This document shows positions 52,355 to 63,691 of a DNA stretch of 64,000 bases, in pieces. The translations under genes and the position numbers were made by a program. The stretch spans positions 1,244,665,523 through 1,244,729,522 of the forward strand of contig CM066033.1 in NCBI GenBank assembly GCA_033557465.1, read 5' to 3'. Source of the stretch: Ichthyophis bannanicus. Its lineage: Eukaryota > Chordata > Amphibia > Gymnophiona > Ichthyophiidae. Every line of letters starts with the position of its first letter. Positions within the stretch are counted from its first letter, which is position 1. A model generated the notes under the pieces. It made no database searches. It had not been told where the DNA came from and was given only the letters and a program-made list of their open reading frames with translations.

Positions 52355-53902
52355 CTATCTAGTCTGTCCTTCCATATCAGCAACTACAATAGTCCCCTTT
52401 TTACCTTTAGAGATCCTCTGTGTTTGTCCCATGCTTTTTTGAATTAAGTTACTGGCCTCATCTCTACCACCTTGTACTCTTTGTCGCCTCCCACCCAACC
52501 AATTTCTAACCCAAGCAGTAACTTTAGGGTCCATCTCTAGGGTGCTCAGTTTGTTTATAAGTCGCCTGTGAGGAACAGTGTCAAAGGCTTTACTGAAATC
52601 TAAATACACCACATCTAGAGCTCTCCCTTGGTCCAACTCCCTGGTCACCCAGTCAAAGAAATCAATCAGATTTGTCTGACAAGACCTGCCTCTGGTGAAT
52701 CCATGCTGCCTCGGATCCTGTAATCCGCTGGACTCCAGAAACCTCACTATTTTCTCTTTCAGCAGCGTTTCCAATAATTTACTCACCACCGAAGTTAAAC
52801 TAACCGGCCTGTAGTTTTCAACCACATCCTTACTTCCGCTTTTGTGTAAAGGCACCACATGAGCCTCTCTCCAGTCCTTTGGCACCACTCCCGACTCAAA
52901 CGAGGCATTGAAAAGGTCAATAAGTGGAGTTGCTAGAAAGTCCCCAAGTTCCCTCAGTATTCTAGGGTGTATCCCATCCGGTCCCATCGCTTTGTCTACT
53001 TTAAATTGAGCTAGTTTCTCACGAACACAGTCTTCTGAAAATTGTGTAAAATGTCCCTCGCTTCTGTTCCTATTTGTGGGTGTTTTCTGAGGTCCTGCTC
53101 CTGTTTCTTCATCTGTGCACAGAGAACAAAAATATTTGTTAAGCAATTCCGCTTTATCCTTATCCACTAAAACATATTCCTCCCCTGCATCCTTGAGTCT
53201 GACAATACCACTTTTGTCCTTCCTTTTCTCACTAATATATCTGAAAAATGTCTTATCCCCCCATTTTATTGCATTGGCTATTTCCTCCTCCTTTTGAATC
53301 TTTGCCTTCTTGACTACTTTGCTAGCTTCTCTAAGTTTTTCCAAATACAGATGCCTGTCTTCCTCTCTCTGTGATCTCTTGTATTTCATGAAGGCCTCCC
53401 TCTTTTTCTTCACTTTTTCAGCTACTTCTTTCGAAAACCATAGCGGTCTCCTTTTCCTTTTACCTTTATTTACCATTTTAACAAAAAAGTTGGTTGCCCT
53501 TAAAATATCCTCTTTCAGTTTTGCCCACTGCTTTTCTACATCCCCCAGCTGTTCCCATCCCACTAACGACTCCCTGAGGTATTGGCCCATCTTCGCAAAG
53601 GTAGTCTTCCTAAAGTCTAAGATCCTCACCTTGGAATGGATTATAACAGCCCTAGTCCTAATACTGAACCACACCATCTGGTGATCACTGGATGCAAAAT
53701 GATCTCCCACTACAACATCAGAAACACTTTCACCATTGGTAAGCACCAAGTCCAGTATGGCCCCTTCACGTGTGGGGTCTGTTACCAATTGCCTGAATAG
53801 TTTTCCCTGAAGAGAATCCAGGATCTCCTTACTTCTAGATGATACTGCAGCAGGAATGTGCCAATCAACATCTGGCATATTGAAATCTCCTATCAGTAGC
53901 AC
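52355..53902 (-). pseudogene. CR1 endonuclease C-terminus and reverse transcriptase N-terminal half
   Basis: An open minus-strand frame of 515 codons: LLIGDFNMPDVDWHIP, LTNGESVSDVVVGDHFASSD (SDH), RPLWFSKEVAEKVKKKREAF, the linker RYISEKRKDKSGIVRL, then the RT blocks VDKAMGPDGIHPRILRELG, DWREAHVVPLHKSGSKDVVE, NYRPVSLTSVVSKLLE and YLDFSKAFDTVPHRRL (motif A). After GGRRQRVQGG it runs into non-homologous 3' UTR codons (KSMGQTQRISKGKKGTIVV). The catalytic FADD box is absent, so the long open frame is not a working enzyme. Confidence 0.9.
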
Positions 53903-54371
53903 TTCCCCTTTCCTAGCAATGCTGCGTATGTCTTCAATTAACTCTGTCCACCTCTTCCTCTTGTGAGGGAGGTCTGTATATCACACCAATGCAAATAGAT
54001 TTCTCTTTCCCTCTTTTTAGTTTAACCCACAATGCCTCCTCTCTCCCTTTTAAGCTCTGTAATTCCAAAGCTTTAATAGTAGTTTTTACATATAGTGCTA
54101 CTCCTCCTCCCCTTCTTCCTACCCTGTCCTTTCTGAATAAAGTATAGTCAGGTATAGTTACATCCCAATCATGGTTTTCTGTGAACCATGTTTCTGTAAC
54201 TGCCACTACATCCAAGTCGGCCACTCCCACCAAAGCTTCAACATCAGGGATCTTATTTCCCATGCTACGGGCATTTATACACACTGCTTTCCATATGTTA
54301 CCCCTGTTACCCATTTCCATATAGGTATTTAATGTATCACCTACCTGGGGGCTTTCACTTACCGGGGGCAT
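53903..54371 (-). pseudogene. CR1 endonuclease, N-terminal half
   Basis: The minus-strand frame reads NIWKAVCINARSMGNKIPDV, VVAVTETWFTENHDWD (catalytic Glu), IPDYTLFRKDRVGRRGGG, LWVKLKRGKEKSICIGVIYR and PPSQEEE to a stop. A frameshift around 53930 separates it from the continuation GEVLLIGDFNMPDVDW in the next entry. Confidence 0.88.
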
Positions 54372-54666
54372 TCTTCACCCATCCCCAACAAATCTAGTTT
54401 AAAGCCCTCTTCAGTAGATTAGCCAGTCTCCTACCGAAGATGCGTTGACCTTTCTTGGACAGATGGATGCCATCTCTGCTCTGCAACCCTTGGAACAGCA
54501 TCCCATGGTCTAGGACTTTGACGTTGTATCACTGCACTCCCTATAGTTGGATGAATTTTGTCCAGAAAACTAAGGCCCTCAGCTGGGGTATTAAAACAGA
54601 ACATTCGTAGTATCACTACAGAAAATTCTCCAAAAAGCCAAAAAACACTGCCAGCCCTTAATCAAT

Positions 54667-54968
54667 AGACAAAACAAAATTAGCAGGTTCAGAACAAGTG
54701 GGAACCTCCTTGAAACAGTTTTTGTCGGACCAATCACCTCCAGGCAAGAAAATCTTAACTGGGGGTCTGTGTCCTTTTAATCAAATGCAGTATAACATTT
54801 AGAACTGCTAAAGTCTCAAAATCCTGATGCAAGAAGTGCAGCAGCAAATAATCCTGGTGGTCAAACTACAGACCTCCAGTTAAGATTTCTTGCTTGGAGG
54901 CGATTGGTCCAACAAAAACTGTTTCAAGGGGGTTCCCACTTGTTCTGAATCTGCTAATTGTTTTGTCT
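54667..54968. mobile_element. Foldback element with arms of about 100 bp
   Basis: 54667-54770 (agacaaaac...ggaccaatcacctcc...ggtctgt) is the near reverse complement of 54868-54968 (acagacctccagttaag...ggattggtcc-like...gttttgtct), with about 97 bp between. No coding signal. Confidence 0.88.
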
Positions 54969-55448
54969 ACTCCTTTAATATTGCATGGAGTCATTATTCT
55001 TCATTAAAGATTATTTTGCCATTTTCTAGTATCTTGGGACGGGAGCACACACCTCATCCTTCCATCTCCCATTTTCGCCGCACCGGTAGTCCTGTATGTA
55101 TGTGTTAAAGTTTTTATAGGAAATAATTTTATAATTCTTGATGGCAAACCTCCCCTTATTGCTGTCATAATCTGGACAACTGTTAGGTGGAGCTAAATTT
55201 ACAATTAAGTTGTAAAAGAGCTTCCTATGCATGTAGTTGCAATGAAACAGTGAAAGAAAAAAAGTCTGCAGGACAATATTCTGTAAGTCACTAAGCAACT
55301 AGGTATTCATATCTATGGATATGCTCCCAATTAAATAAGAGCACAAATTTTCAAATGGAGGCATCATAACTTTGTGAACTAGGTTAATAAGTGTTCCATC
55401 ATGCATGAGTAATTATGTGATAAGCTAAAAACACATGTATATAAAAAA
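54969..55448. other. No recognisable feature
   Basis: AT-rich sequence with no supported feature. Confidence 0.45.
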
Positions 55449-55690
55449 GTACATAAAAGGTCTGACAAGAGAAGCATGAGAAATCATATCTAAAATGAAA
55501 CTTCTATGAACATGAAACTAATTCTATATCTTTCAAACGTTTCTAAAAAGAAACAGAAGAGGGTGAAGAGGGAGCATAAAAACAAGAAGAACGAAGCAGG
55601 AGTGAACCGGAACAAATAAAATGAAAAGGGGTTACCATTTAAAAATCCCCATCAGTAATGCTTCTCTTGTCAGACCTTTTTATGTACTTA
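55449..55690. repeat. Inverted repeat, 30-bp arms
   Basis: agtacataaaaggtctgac and aagagaagcat at about 55449 are the reverse complement of atgcttctctt and gtcagacctttttatgtact at about 55657, with one extra base. The loop of about 180 bp is purine-rich. Either a small MITE-like element or an inverted local duplication. Confidence 0.75.
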
Positions 55691-55782
55691 TACTTTTTTA
55701 TGTACTTGAGGACCTGGCAGGGAGCTCGCTGGATTCTCAGCTGGCTTATTTGGAGACCATTTTCAGCACTTCTGGAGCCTGT

Positions 55783-55943
55783 ATCTCCAGGAACAAGCAG
55801 GAATGAGTCTTCACATATGGGTAGGTCGGTACCGACGGAGCCTGCACGGGAACGCTCCCCAGCATCCAGAAAGAAAGCCTTTGGGAGCATCCCACACGCA
55901 TGCGCACTGCCTTCCCGCCCATTCACTTCCCTCTCATCAGTTT
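55783..55943. repeat. Left ITR of DIRS-G
   Basis: ATCTCCAGG at 55783; GTCGGTACCGAC at 55825-55836; complementary to 60654-60839. Confidence 0.9.
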
Positions 55944-56160
55944 TCCGTTTTCCGCGGAGCCAGCAGGAAGTATTCCTGTCACCGCAGAAAATTCTTTTTT
56001 TATTCTTGTTTTTTGTGGTCGCGTCTGCCTTCCCTCGACGCCACCGATACTGCCGGTGCTTTTCTTTCTTTTTACTAAATATCTCCTCTTTTTTCTAAGG
56101 AATTTTTTCCTGTTTAGTGCCTGACGGTTTCTAGGCCACTAGGCCTCTATCCTTTCCATT

Positions 56161-58125
56161 ATTGAAAAGCCAGCCACTATCTTTAAGAAATGCTCAAAGT
56201 GTGGCGGTACAAATATATTTTTAGACACTCATACGTGGTGTCTAAAATGTTTAGGTCCTGACCATTGCCCACTGAAGTGTCTCTCCTGCAGGAGCTCAAA
56301 TAGAAGAAGTCTTCAGGATCGAGCACAACTCGATACCCGGTTCACATCAGACTTGACGTCACCAGCCAGAATATCTTCTTTCTCACAGGATCAGGTAACC
56401 AAACAAAAGTCTGTTAAGACTAGCCAGTCCTCGAGTGGTAGATCTCCTTCTAAGCGTCAAGATGCCTCTGGCGTTGCCCTCGAGGATATTTTGGCAATAA
56501 AGCCCCGGTGAGAGTCTTCGGGCTCCAAAGCATTAACGGGGCTTCAGGTTGTTCCCGAGGTTCTTACCTCCTTGGACATACCTGGGCCATGCTCGGTGGT
56601 TGTGGCCGCTTCGAGCGGTACCGACACCCCGGCATCGGCTATGGTGATGGATGAGATATTCCTCACCGATGAACGTAGTCTAGTGAATCTCTCAGCTACT
56701 TCGGTACCGCTGGAGTCGCTACAGACCGTTCCCTGTCTATCGGTATCGGCTTCGGTACCGGTATCGACATCGGCACCGGTGTCGGTACCGTCGATGCTTT
56801 CTTCGACAGACTCGCTTCCTTCGATGTCGAGCCTGGAATCGCTCTCTAGCATGGAGGATTCGGTACCGACTCGTCTCGGTACCGACCTCGGGCGGTACCG
56901 AAGACATCTTTTTAAAGAAAATCTGATGCTTCTTCCTTTCAAGTCTTCCGATCCCGATGACTGGGATGAATCCATCGGTACCAAGGCTGAATTTTCAACA
57001 ATTCTAGCCTTTACCCCTCATTTCAGAGGGTCCTCCTCAGGAGAGACTTCTTTTCAAGCTTTTCTGCTTGATATGGCAAAGTTACTTGCCATTTCTATAC
57101 CTGGTAAAGAATCCATACCAGGGGATTCAGAAACTCTGCAATTCCCCTGGATTCCAAAGGAGGTGATCATGCTTCCTTTGCATCAGATCTTACAGGATCT
57201 GCTATTAAAAATGTGGGAAACTCCTTTAACGGTATCCCCACATTCTAAGACACTTGACACTATGGGGCTTGTTTACCAAGCCGCGGCAGCGGTTCGCGAT
57301 CGTTATCGCAGCCATGGCCCCATTGAAATCAATGGGGCTGCGGCTCCGATAACGATTGCGAACCGCTACCACGGCTTTGTAAACAAGCCCCTATGTACAA
57401 GGTGCCACCTTCTCCAGGTTTTCAAAAGACTCAACTTCCTCATCATTCTATTGTTGTAGAATCAGAGATGAGGCGTATTAAGAGTGCAAAGAAGCACTCC
57501 TCTTATCCGCCAGGTCGTGAGTCTAAGACTTTAGATGCCTTTGGACGTCGATGCTTCCAGGCATCCATGCTTTCAGCAAGAATTTTCTCATATATTTTCT
57601 ATATGGGATTATCTCTTGAAGAGGTCACAAAGAACTTAAAGCTTTTGAACCCTTTTCTTCAAGAACATAAGAGCAGACTATTTCTTATTAGTCAGTCATG
57701 CTCAAAATGTCTCTAAGTTCCTTAAGCGTGCTTCCCTGGACTGTTTTGAGTCTATTAGCAGAACTTCTGCTATAGCCATAGGGGCATGACACATGGCCTG
57801 GCTCCAAGCTTCAGACTTGGACAAATGGGTACAAGAAAGGCTGGGAAATACTCCTTGTACTGGTGAAAATTTCTTTAACAACGATGCTTTATTCCAAGCT
57901 AATCAGTTAAACACTGATACTGTTGCTTTCAGAGGATTGTCAAAACTTTCCTCTATCCCAGCTAATAAAAAATCTCCTAAAAAGCTTTATCTCCCTAGGG
58001 GAAAAAGGTTTTTTCCATCTTCTACCCATCATGCAGATGTTTCCAAAGAAGGGCAACATCAAACCAGGCTAAGAAAATCAAAACCTCAACAGGCTCAGCA
58101 AGTCCAGCAGTCGCAGGGTTTTTGA
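56161..58125 (+). pseudogene. Gag-like ORF1 of DIRS-G
   Basis: The start codon of copy D (ATGGAAAAGCC) reads ATTGAAAAGCC here. The cluster is complete: CSKCGGTNIFLDTHTWCLKC and LGPDHCPLKCLSC, giving CX2C-X9-HX2CX2C-X4-HX4CX2C. One TGA at 56509 (Trp in copy D) precedes a long open stretch with the Ser/Val/Pro-rich middle and the block SFQAFLLDMAKLLAISI, LLLKMWETPLTVSPHSKTLDT. A 126-bp palindromic MITE splits it at 57265. It resumes MYKVPPSPGFQKTQLPHHSI, has further stops, and ends with SRTSAIAIGA, WLQASDLDKWVQERLGNT and QQVQQSQGF at 58125. Confidence 0.87.
57265..57390. mobile_element. 126-bp palindromic MITE in DIRS-G gag
   Basis: gggcttgtttac at the left end and gtaaacaagccc at the right end; the two 63-bp halves are about 90 percent complementary over the whole length. 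CTATG at 57260-57264 and 57391-57395 is a likely 5-bp target duplication. Removing the element plus one CTATG rejoins the gag codons LDT-MYKV. Confidence 0.9.
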
Positions 58126-60450
58126 TATTTTATTCATTAAATCTCTTTTTCCTGTTTGAGGTTTAGAACCGCTAACCTACTTCTTATCAACAGAAGCATC
58201 TACAGTTCATCTCATCCTTACTGAGAGATCAGTGATACACTGACTCAATCCTCGACTCTAGGCATGAATCTCTTGCCACAAGAGAATTCCATTCTTTTAG
58301 CTTCTAGAGCTATTGAGGATAATCATGCCCTACAGGTAACACGTTTCTCCTCTCCTTTTTGAAGGAAAAAGAGGAGCGACAACTGATAACAGGGTAGGCT
58401 ATACCCTTCACCTTGACAGTTTTCCTGTACGAGGATATCTCATAGTTTTGACTGCAAGGGGGCTTTACCTTTTTCAGGGACTTACCAAATTGTAAGTCTT
58501 CTCAACTCTTTATTACTTTCTATCCCTCTTAGTCGAGACATTCAGTCTAAGAGTGATACTATTCAACTGGAGGGCTTACTTTTTAAGCCCATAGGATTTC
58601 TTCAATACCTACTCCAGTAAGTGGTTTCCATACAGAGCTTTCTTCCCCTTTGCAATCTTCTCAAATATTTCTTTTAAGACAGCTTATCAGACGATAATTG
58701 AGTTTTACCACTCCTAATTATGTCTGTCGGTCCTTTTCCAATCTGTAGGACCTAACTTTTTCTGCTGCCTTAATAACAAATAATTCCAAGAGAGGTTCCA
58801 AAACCCACTTGGACAATTTATTATTGCAGGCAACCAGCCTGCCTACTATTCTTAGCCATCTTCAATTCTTTTTGGCTCCAACAGAATAGATTAGGTTGCA
58901 CACTGGCAATTAAACAGCCAGATCTCACCTAAACAACCTACAACATGCTCTCTGCAATTATACAAAAAAGCTCTGCAACTATGGGCCTTTGCCAGAGAGC
59001 GTCAGAGCCATTCCTAGTAGGTAACTTCCAGATGGTTAAAAAGGCTTTGCCCAGTCATGCTCCTACATGACTCTTTTTTTTTTTTCCTACTCTTACCATC
59101 TTCCTTAAAATTTCATTTTAAGGAAAAGGAACCAGGGCTTAGACCACGTGAAAGCATAAAGAATTGCTCAATTCCCTGTGTTGTTCCACATCTCCAGTGG
59201 AACTCTTAGAACAGGGATGCATTCCTTTTCACTGCAGTCGGTCCTTGTCTAGTGCATTCCTTCTAATTCCTAATACTTCATTGAAGCTTATGCTGAACAA
59301 AGAACGCATGATACTCACTCATATTGCCCTCATAGAGGGGCAAACATGGTATCCCCTTATATTGCGTCGTCTTCTCCAGACTTGTTGTCTTAAGACTAAG
59401 GATCTCCTCTGCACCCCTTCACGTAGGTCTCCATTTCTGGTTATTCAAAGGTTAGAATTTTTAAAGAAATCTAGACCTCTCCTTCTAAGTAAGAACATTC
59501 CACTGGTTTCCATGTAACCTTCTCCATGGTTCTTCCACTTGTATCCAGAAAGAGATTCTCTATCTATACTCTCAAGCAGGTCTCACCCCTTCTTGTTATT
59601 AAGTGAATCTCTCTCTCTATCTATATATCTATATCTATATATATCTGACTCTGAAAGATTTGTTACTGTCCTTATTAATGCTGTTCCAGCATACCATAGG
59701 TTTTAAATGGACAACCAATTTCTGTGGTAATTAGAAACTACCTTCTTTTACCGTAACCTTTCCGGTTACGTTACATCTGAAGCTCTCCATGTAAAGTCAT
59801 TATCCTAAGTGACATCACTTAGGGAAGACATTACTGATCTTCAAGAAATTGGAGGCTACACCGCCTACTACAAATGTTTCTTTCTTTCATTTGGATAGAG
59901 GGGTCTTAAAGACCCATCCTTTTTCTGCAAACCAGTCAGATTTATCTCCTCTCTTTCCTAGAGCCTTATTCTGCTCCAAGGACAAAGAGCTTCAAACTTT
60001 GGCCTACAGAAACTTTAGCTTCTCATCCAAAGTCCAACCTCATTAAACTCCCCCAGTTTTTAATTCTGGGATTAGTTCCAGCCATTAAGGCTTCTGACCT
60101 CTGCCTGTATTGCAAAATTTATTTTCCTCTACTTCACAGTGAGGTAATTTCTTTGAGGATAATGTACTGGCTCTTAGCACCAGACCCGTATTAGCCTCAA
60201 CAAATACTTTTGCAATATTTTTGAGTAAGGTCCACATTAGAAAATTGGAATTCAGTATTTACTAACATTTATGATCTACACAAGGACTCCCCTCTAGACG
60301 CCTTGTTTAGTCAAGCTGTTCCACAGCACACCCTTTTTAATTCAACTCCTACCCTCCATCCCTTGGATGCCTGAGGTTCTGGGAAATAGCATGGCCCATC
60401 TATTAGATTTGCAACATGCTGGGACCTCCTCAGGGCATCTCTAGCTTGGG
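58126..60450 (+). pseudogene. Strongly decayed RT, RNase H and recombinase region of DIRS-G
   Basis: No frame is open for long. DNA-level matches to copy D include ctatgggcctttgccagagag (58980), cattgaagcttatgctgaac against ttcaagcttcagagagac (59280), taaatggacaaccaatttc (59705) and gacgccttgtttagtcaagc (60298), in the order RNase H, recombinase N-terminus, recombinase C-terminus. It is more decayed than gag of the same copy. A TA-rich microsatellite lies at 59606-59645. Confidence 0.65.
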
Positions 60451-60454
60451 AGTT

Positions 60455-60555
60455 CCCATATGTGAAGACTCATTCCTGCTTGTTCCTGGAGATAGCACAG
60501 TTACTTACCTGTAACAGGTGATCTCTGGGAACAGCAGGAATAAGTCTTCACAACC
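60455..60555. repeat. ICR of DIRS-G
   Basis: cccatatgtgaagactcattc...cctggagat joined to agcacagttacttacctg; complementary to both outer ends. Confidence 0.9.
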
Positions 60556-60577
60556 CACCCACCTCCCCATGGAGTTC

Positions 60578-60613
<36 letters not shown>

Positions 60614-60653
60614 AATTTGTCTACTTCCCTCCTTCGGTCTCAGCTACAAACCC

Positions 60654-60839
60654 AACTGATGAGAGGGAAGTGAATGGGCGGGAAGGCAGCGCGCATGCAT
60701 GTGGGATGCTCCCAAAGGCTTTCTTTCTGGACGCTGGGGAGCATTCCCGTGCAGGCTCCTTTGGTACCGACATACCCATATGTGAAGACTTATTCCTGCT
60801 GTTCCCAGAGATCACCTGTTACAGGTAAGTAACTGTGCT
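60654..60839. repeat. Right ITR of DIRS-G
   Basis: aactgatgagagggaagtg to ggtaagtaactgtgct; preceded by the (CT)n tract at 60577-60612. Confidence 0.9.
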
Positions 60840-60849
60840 TTACCTATAG

Positions 60850-61600
60850 TCAAGGAATGTTCCAAATACATGACTCGTACCCAGGGTCTCTGGACAACGG
60901 AGAGAGTTTACATCAGTTAAACTTCCTAGAGCTCAGGACAGTAGTGAATGCCCTTAGAGTCTCCCTGCTACAGCCGTCCAAGCAGGTGGTCTTCATGCAG
61001 ACAGACAACCAGGTCACTATGTTCTACATCAACAAGCAGGGCAGCATGGGATCATACTTCTGCTGGGTTGCTGTTTGACTCTGAAGATTTGCCAGCAGGA
61101 ACGGCATCATTCTCGGGATGGTCTAACTTCTGGGACAAGATAACATCTTGGTGGACACACTCAGCAGAGTGCTGCAGCTGCATGAGTGGACTCTCAATGC
61201 ATAAGTAGCTCACCGCATCATCCAGAAGTGGGGCACGCTGTCCATGGACCTGTTTGCCACTCCTCACAATGCCCAGCTCCCATTGTTCTGCTTCAGGGTT
61301 CCCTTTCCAAATCGGGTGGCCTCCGATGCATTCCTCCTGCATTGGGACAAGGGTTTCCTTTATGCTTACCCACCAACTCCCTTGGTGGTCAATACCCTTT
61401 TCAAGGTCCATCCAACAGGGCCACCATGATACTCCTTGCCCCAAGCTGACCCAGGCAACCATAGTGTACCTCCTGTTGCTTCTCTTCTCCCGGGCACCTC
61501 CTCTTCACCTTGGCCATGTCCCGGATCTGCTCTCAGAAGGAGGGGACCCTCCTCCACCCCAGTCTCAAGTTCCTAGCCCTCACGGCTTGGATGATGAGAG
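60850..61600 (+). pseudogene. RNase H domain of DIRS-H
   Basis: Starts within the domain: LNFLELRTVVNALRVSLLQ, FMQTDNQVTMFYINKQGSMG, then frame changes to HNAQLPLFCFRVP-like, VASDAFLLHWDKGFLYAYPP and APPLHLGHVPDLLSE. The first Asp block is not preserved here because the copy begins after it. Confidence 0.8.
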
Positions 61601-62641
61601 GGTAGCTCTGTTTCACCTATCTAGGGATGTGAAGAATATTCTCCTCGTGTCTCGCAAGGATTCCACCAGACAAGCCTGTGTCTTCAAATGGTGCAGATTC
61701 TCTGGTGCCCAGAGAAAGCCCTTAACCCTTTCTCCTGCTTGGTGGAGCAGGTTCTAACACACCACCTACGCTTTTCTCATGTTGGCTTGAAGTCTAACTC
61801 AGTTTGAGCACACCTCAGTGCTCTGGCAGCCTACCATCATACAATAGTTGGTCAGTCCCTTTCCACTCACCCCCTCGTTGGCCAGGTTATGAGGGGACCT
61901 CTTGCTCTTCACATCCACCGATCCAACCACCATCGGCAGCATGGGACCTTAATGTGTGGTCCTTGGGCAGCTTCTCACTTCACCCTGTGAGCCGCTGGCC
62001 ACCTGCCCTCTCAGTTTGTCCTGAAAGGTTATATTCTTAGCACTTACTTTGGCGTGCAGAGTCAGCGAGCTGCAGGTGCTGGTGGCGTACATGCCCTATA
62101 CCAGGATGTACAAAAACAGAGTAATCCTCCGTACTCATCCTAAATTTCTGCCTAAGGTGATTTCGCCTTTTCACCTCAACCAATCAGTGGTACTCCCAAC
62201 CTTCTTTCCCAGACCTCATGCAAACAGTGCAGAGGCCTCTCTCCATACCCAGGATTGTAAGAGGGGGTTGACTTTCTATCTGGAATGAACGAAAGCCTAT
62301 TGCTGATCTTCCCAGCTCTTTGTATCCTATGATCCAAATAGGCTGGGCATAGCAGTTTTTAAACGGGCCCTTTCCATTTGGGTGGCTGACTGCATCTCCT
62401 TTGCCTGTGCCCAGGCAGGACTTAGAGCAGCATGTCACAGCGCACAATGTCCATGCCATGGCAGCCTGTGTGGCTAACTTGTGCTGTGGCTAACTTGTGC
62501 TCTGTCTCCTTGCTGGAGATCTGTAGGGCTGAAACATGGTCTTCTGTCCACACCTTCGCAGCCCATTACTGCCTGGATGTGGATTCCCGGCGTGACAGCA
62601 CCTTTGGCCAAGCCACATTCTGGCACCTTTTTGGGACTTAA
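61600..62641 (+). pseudogene. Tyrosine recombinase of DIRS-H
   Basis: VSRKDSTRQACVFKWCRFS, several stops, then MACRVSELQVLVAYMPYTRM (first Arg), HPKFLPKVISPFHLNQSV and DCKRGLTFYLE with a stop, an HxxR box read as AHNVHAMAAC (Arg changed to His), and after a 16-bp tandem duplication (gtggctaacttgtgct twice, about 62470-62501) LEICRAETWSSVHTFAAHYCL with the Tyr kept, ending HLFGT at 62641. Confidence 0.83.
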
Positions 62642-62831
62642 TGCAACTCCTTTTCCTCCAGCCCTTCTGTCTGTCCAGGCTACTGGAGAGTCATTCTCTT
62701 GCTTGATGCCGGAGCCGTATGTAAACTCTTGGAACCTTACAGCATTTTTCCGCTGTTCTTCACGGTTCATTTTTTCTGGTTGCCCTGTTGAATGTTTTTA
62801 CAGGGTTTTTTTGGTAGCCTGTAGCTGTAGA

Positions 62832-62935
62832 AGTCCCATAAGTGAAGACCGACTTCCTGCTTCATCCTGGAGAAAGCATGGTTACTCACCTGTAACAGGT
62901 GTTCTCTGGGAGCAGCTGGAATCAGTCCTCACTAC
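62832..62935. repeat. ICR of DIRS-H
   Basis: cccataagtgaagaccgactt...cctggagaa joined to agcatggttactcacctg. Confidence 0.83.
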
Positions 62936-62997
62936 CCTGTCTCCTCCCATGGAGTTTAATTTTTTTTTCTTTTTGGCTAACTTAAGGTATGTCATCA

Positions 62998-63181
62998 TAC
63001 TGAGGTAAGATAGCCCTGTTCGGACAGGAAGGCGACCAAGCATGCATGCTGGATCTCCCAAAAGATTTCTTTGAAAACTGGGGAGCATTCCCATGCAGGG
63101 CTCCAACGATGAGATCACCTATAAGTGAGGATTGATTGCTGCTGCTCACGGAGAACACCTGTTATAGGTATATAACCACTC
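62998..63181. repeat. Right ITR of DIRS-H
   Basis: tactgaggtaagatagccc through gatcacctataagtgagg to gttataggtatataacc; diverged type II. Confidence 0.78.
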
Positions 63182-63189
63182 TACTTGGG

Positions 63190-63690
63190 CTATCTGCAAA
63201 AAAGTCCCATTGAATATTATGGGAATTGCCCTAGACGGCAACCTCACTCTGAAGACTAAAATAACAAACACAGCAAGAGCAATCAACTTCGAAACCAGGA
63301 CCCTACAACACCTCTACCCTCTCCTCTTCCCTTCCGCTCAGCTTTACAAGCTCTCGCAACACCCCACGCAGACGACTGCAACTCTGTATACCACGGACTA
63401 CCAAAATCAACACTCCATCCTCTTCAAACAGCTCTCCACACGACAGCAAGGACCATCACAGGAACATCCAAATACGAATATATCACCCACATCCTCAAAC
63501 ACCTCCACTGGCTCCCCATACAAAGCAGAATAAAAAATCCTTCTAATGATTCACAAAGCTCTGAACCATCAATCATCCACCCACCTTCACTCCCTCATTA
63601 CACTATAGCACTTAAACAGATCACGGAGAGCCTCCACCATGACCTTGCTGACTACCCCCCAAGCAATAACAAAAAGCATCCAATAAGCCT
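63190..63690 (+). pseudogene. L2-clade LINE C-terminal fragment
   Basis: MGIALDGNLTLKTKITNTAR and FETRTLQHLYPLL correspond to LGVTLDHRLDMKSHINNIV...RTLRHLRPLL of the intact L2. Later frames give a HITHILKHLHWLPIQ-like block. No complete tail is seen before the CR1 begins. Confidence 0.78.
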
Positions 63691-63691
63691 A

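Larger units (their letters stand above)
52307..54640 (-). mobile_element. CR1 LINE, minus strand, with internal deletion
   Basis: Contains the end of ORF1-like/leader sequence, endonuclease, N-terminal part of the reverse transcriptase and the 3' UTR ending ctagataggccatgtggtc and atttctatgcttctatg at 52308. The later half of the reverse transcriptase is deleted. Confidence 0.88.
55783..60839 (+). mobile_element. DIRS-G, type I DIRS element with decayed pol
   Basis: Left ITR, gag, a 2.3-kb pol region without open frames, ICR and right ITR. Its structure parallels copy C. Downstream, at 60840, the RNase H of copy H begins at once, so G probably inserted into H. Confidence 0.9.
60840..63181 (+). 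mobile_element. DIRS-H, 3' half of a type II DIRS element
   Basis: RNase H, recombinase, ICR and right ITR of a type II copy. Its 5' part may continue as a short trace at 55700-55782 on the other side of DIRS-G, but gag and RT are not present there. Confidence 0.85.
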
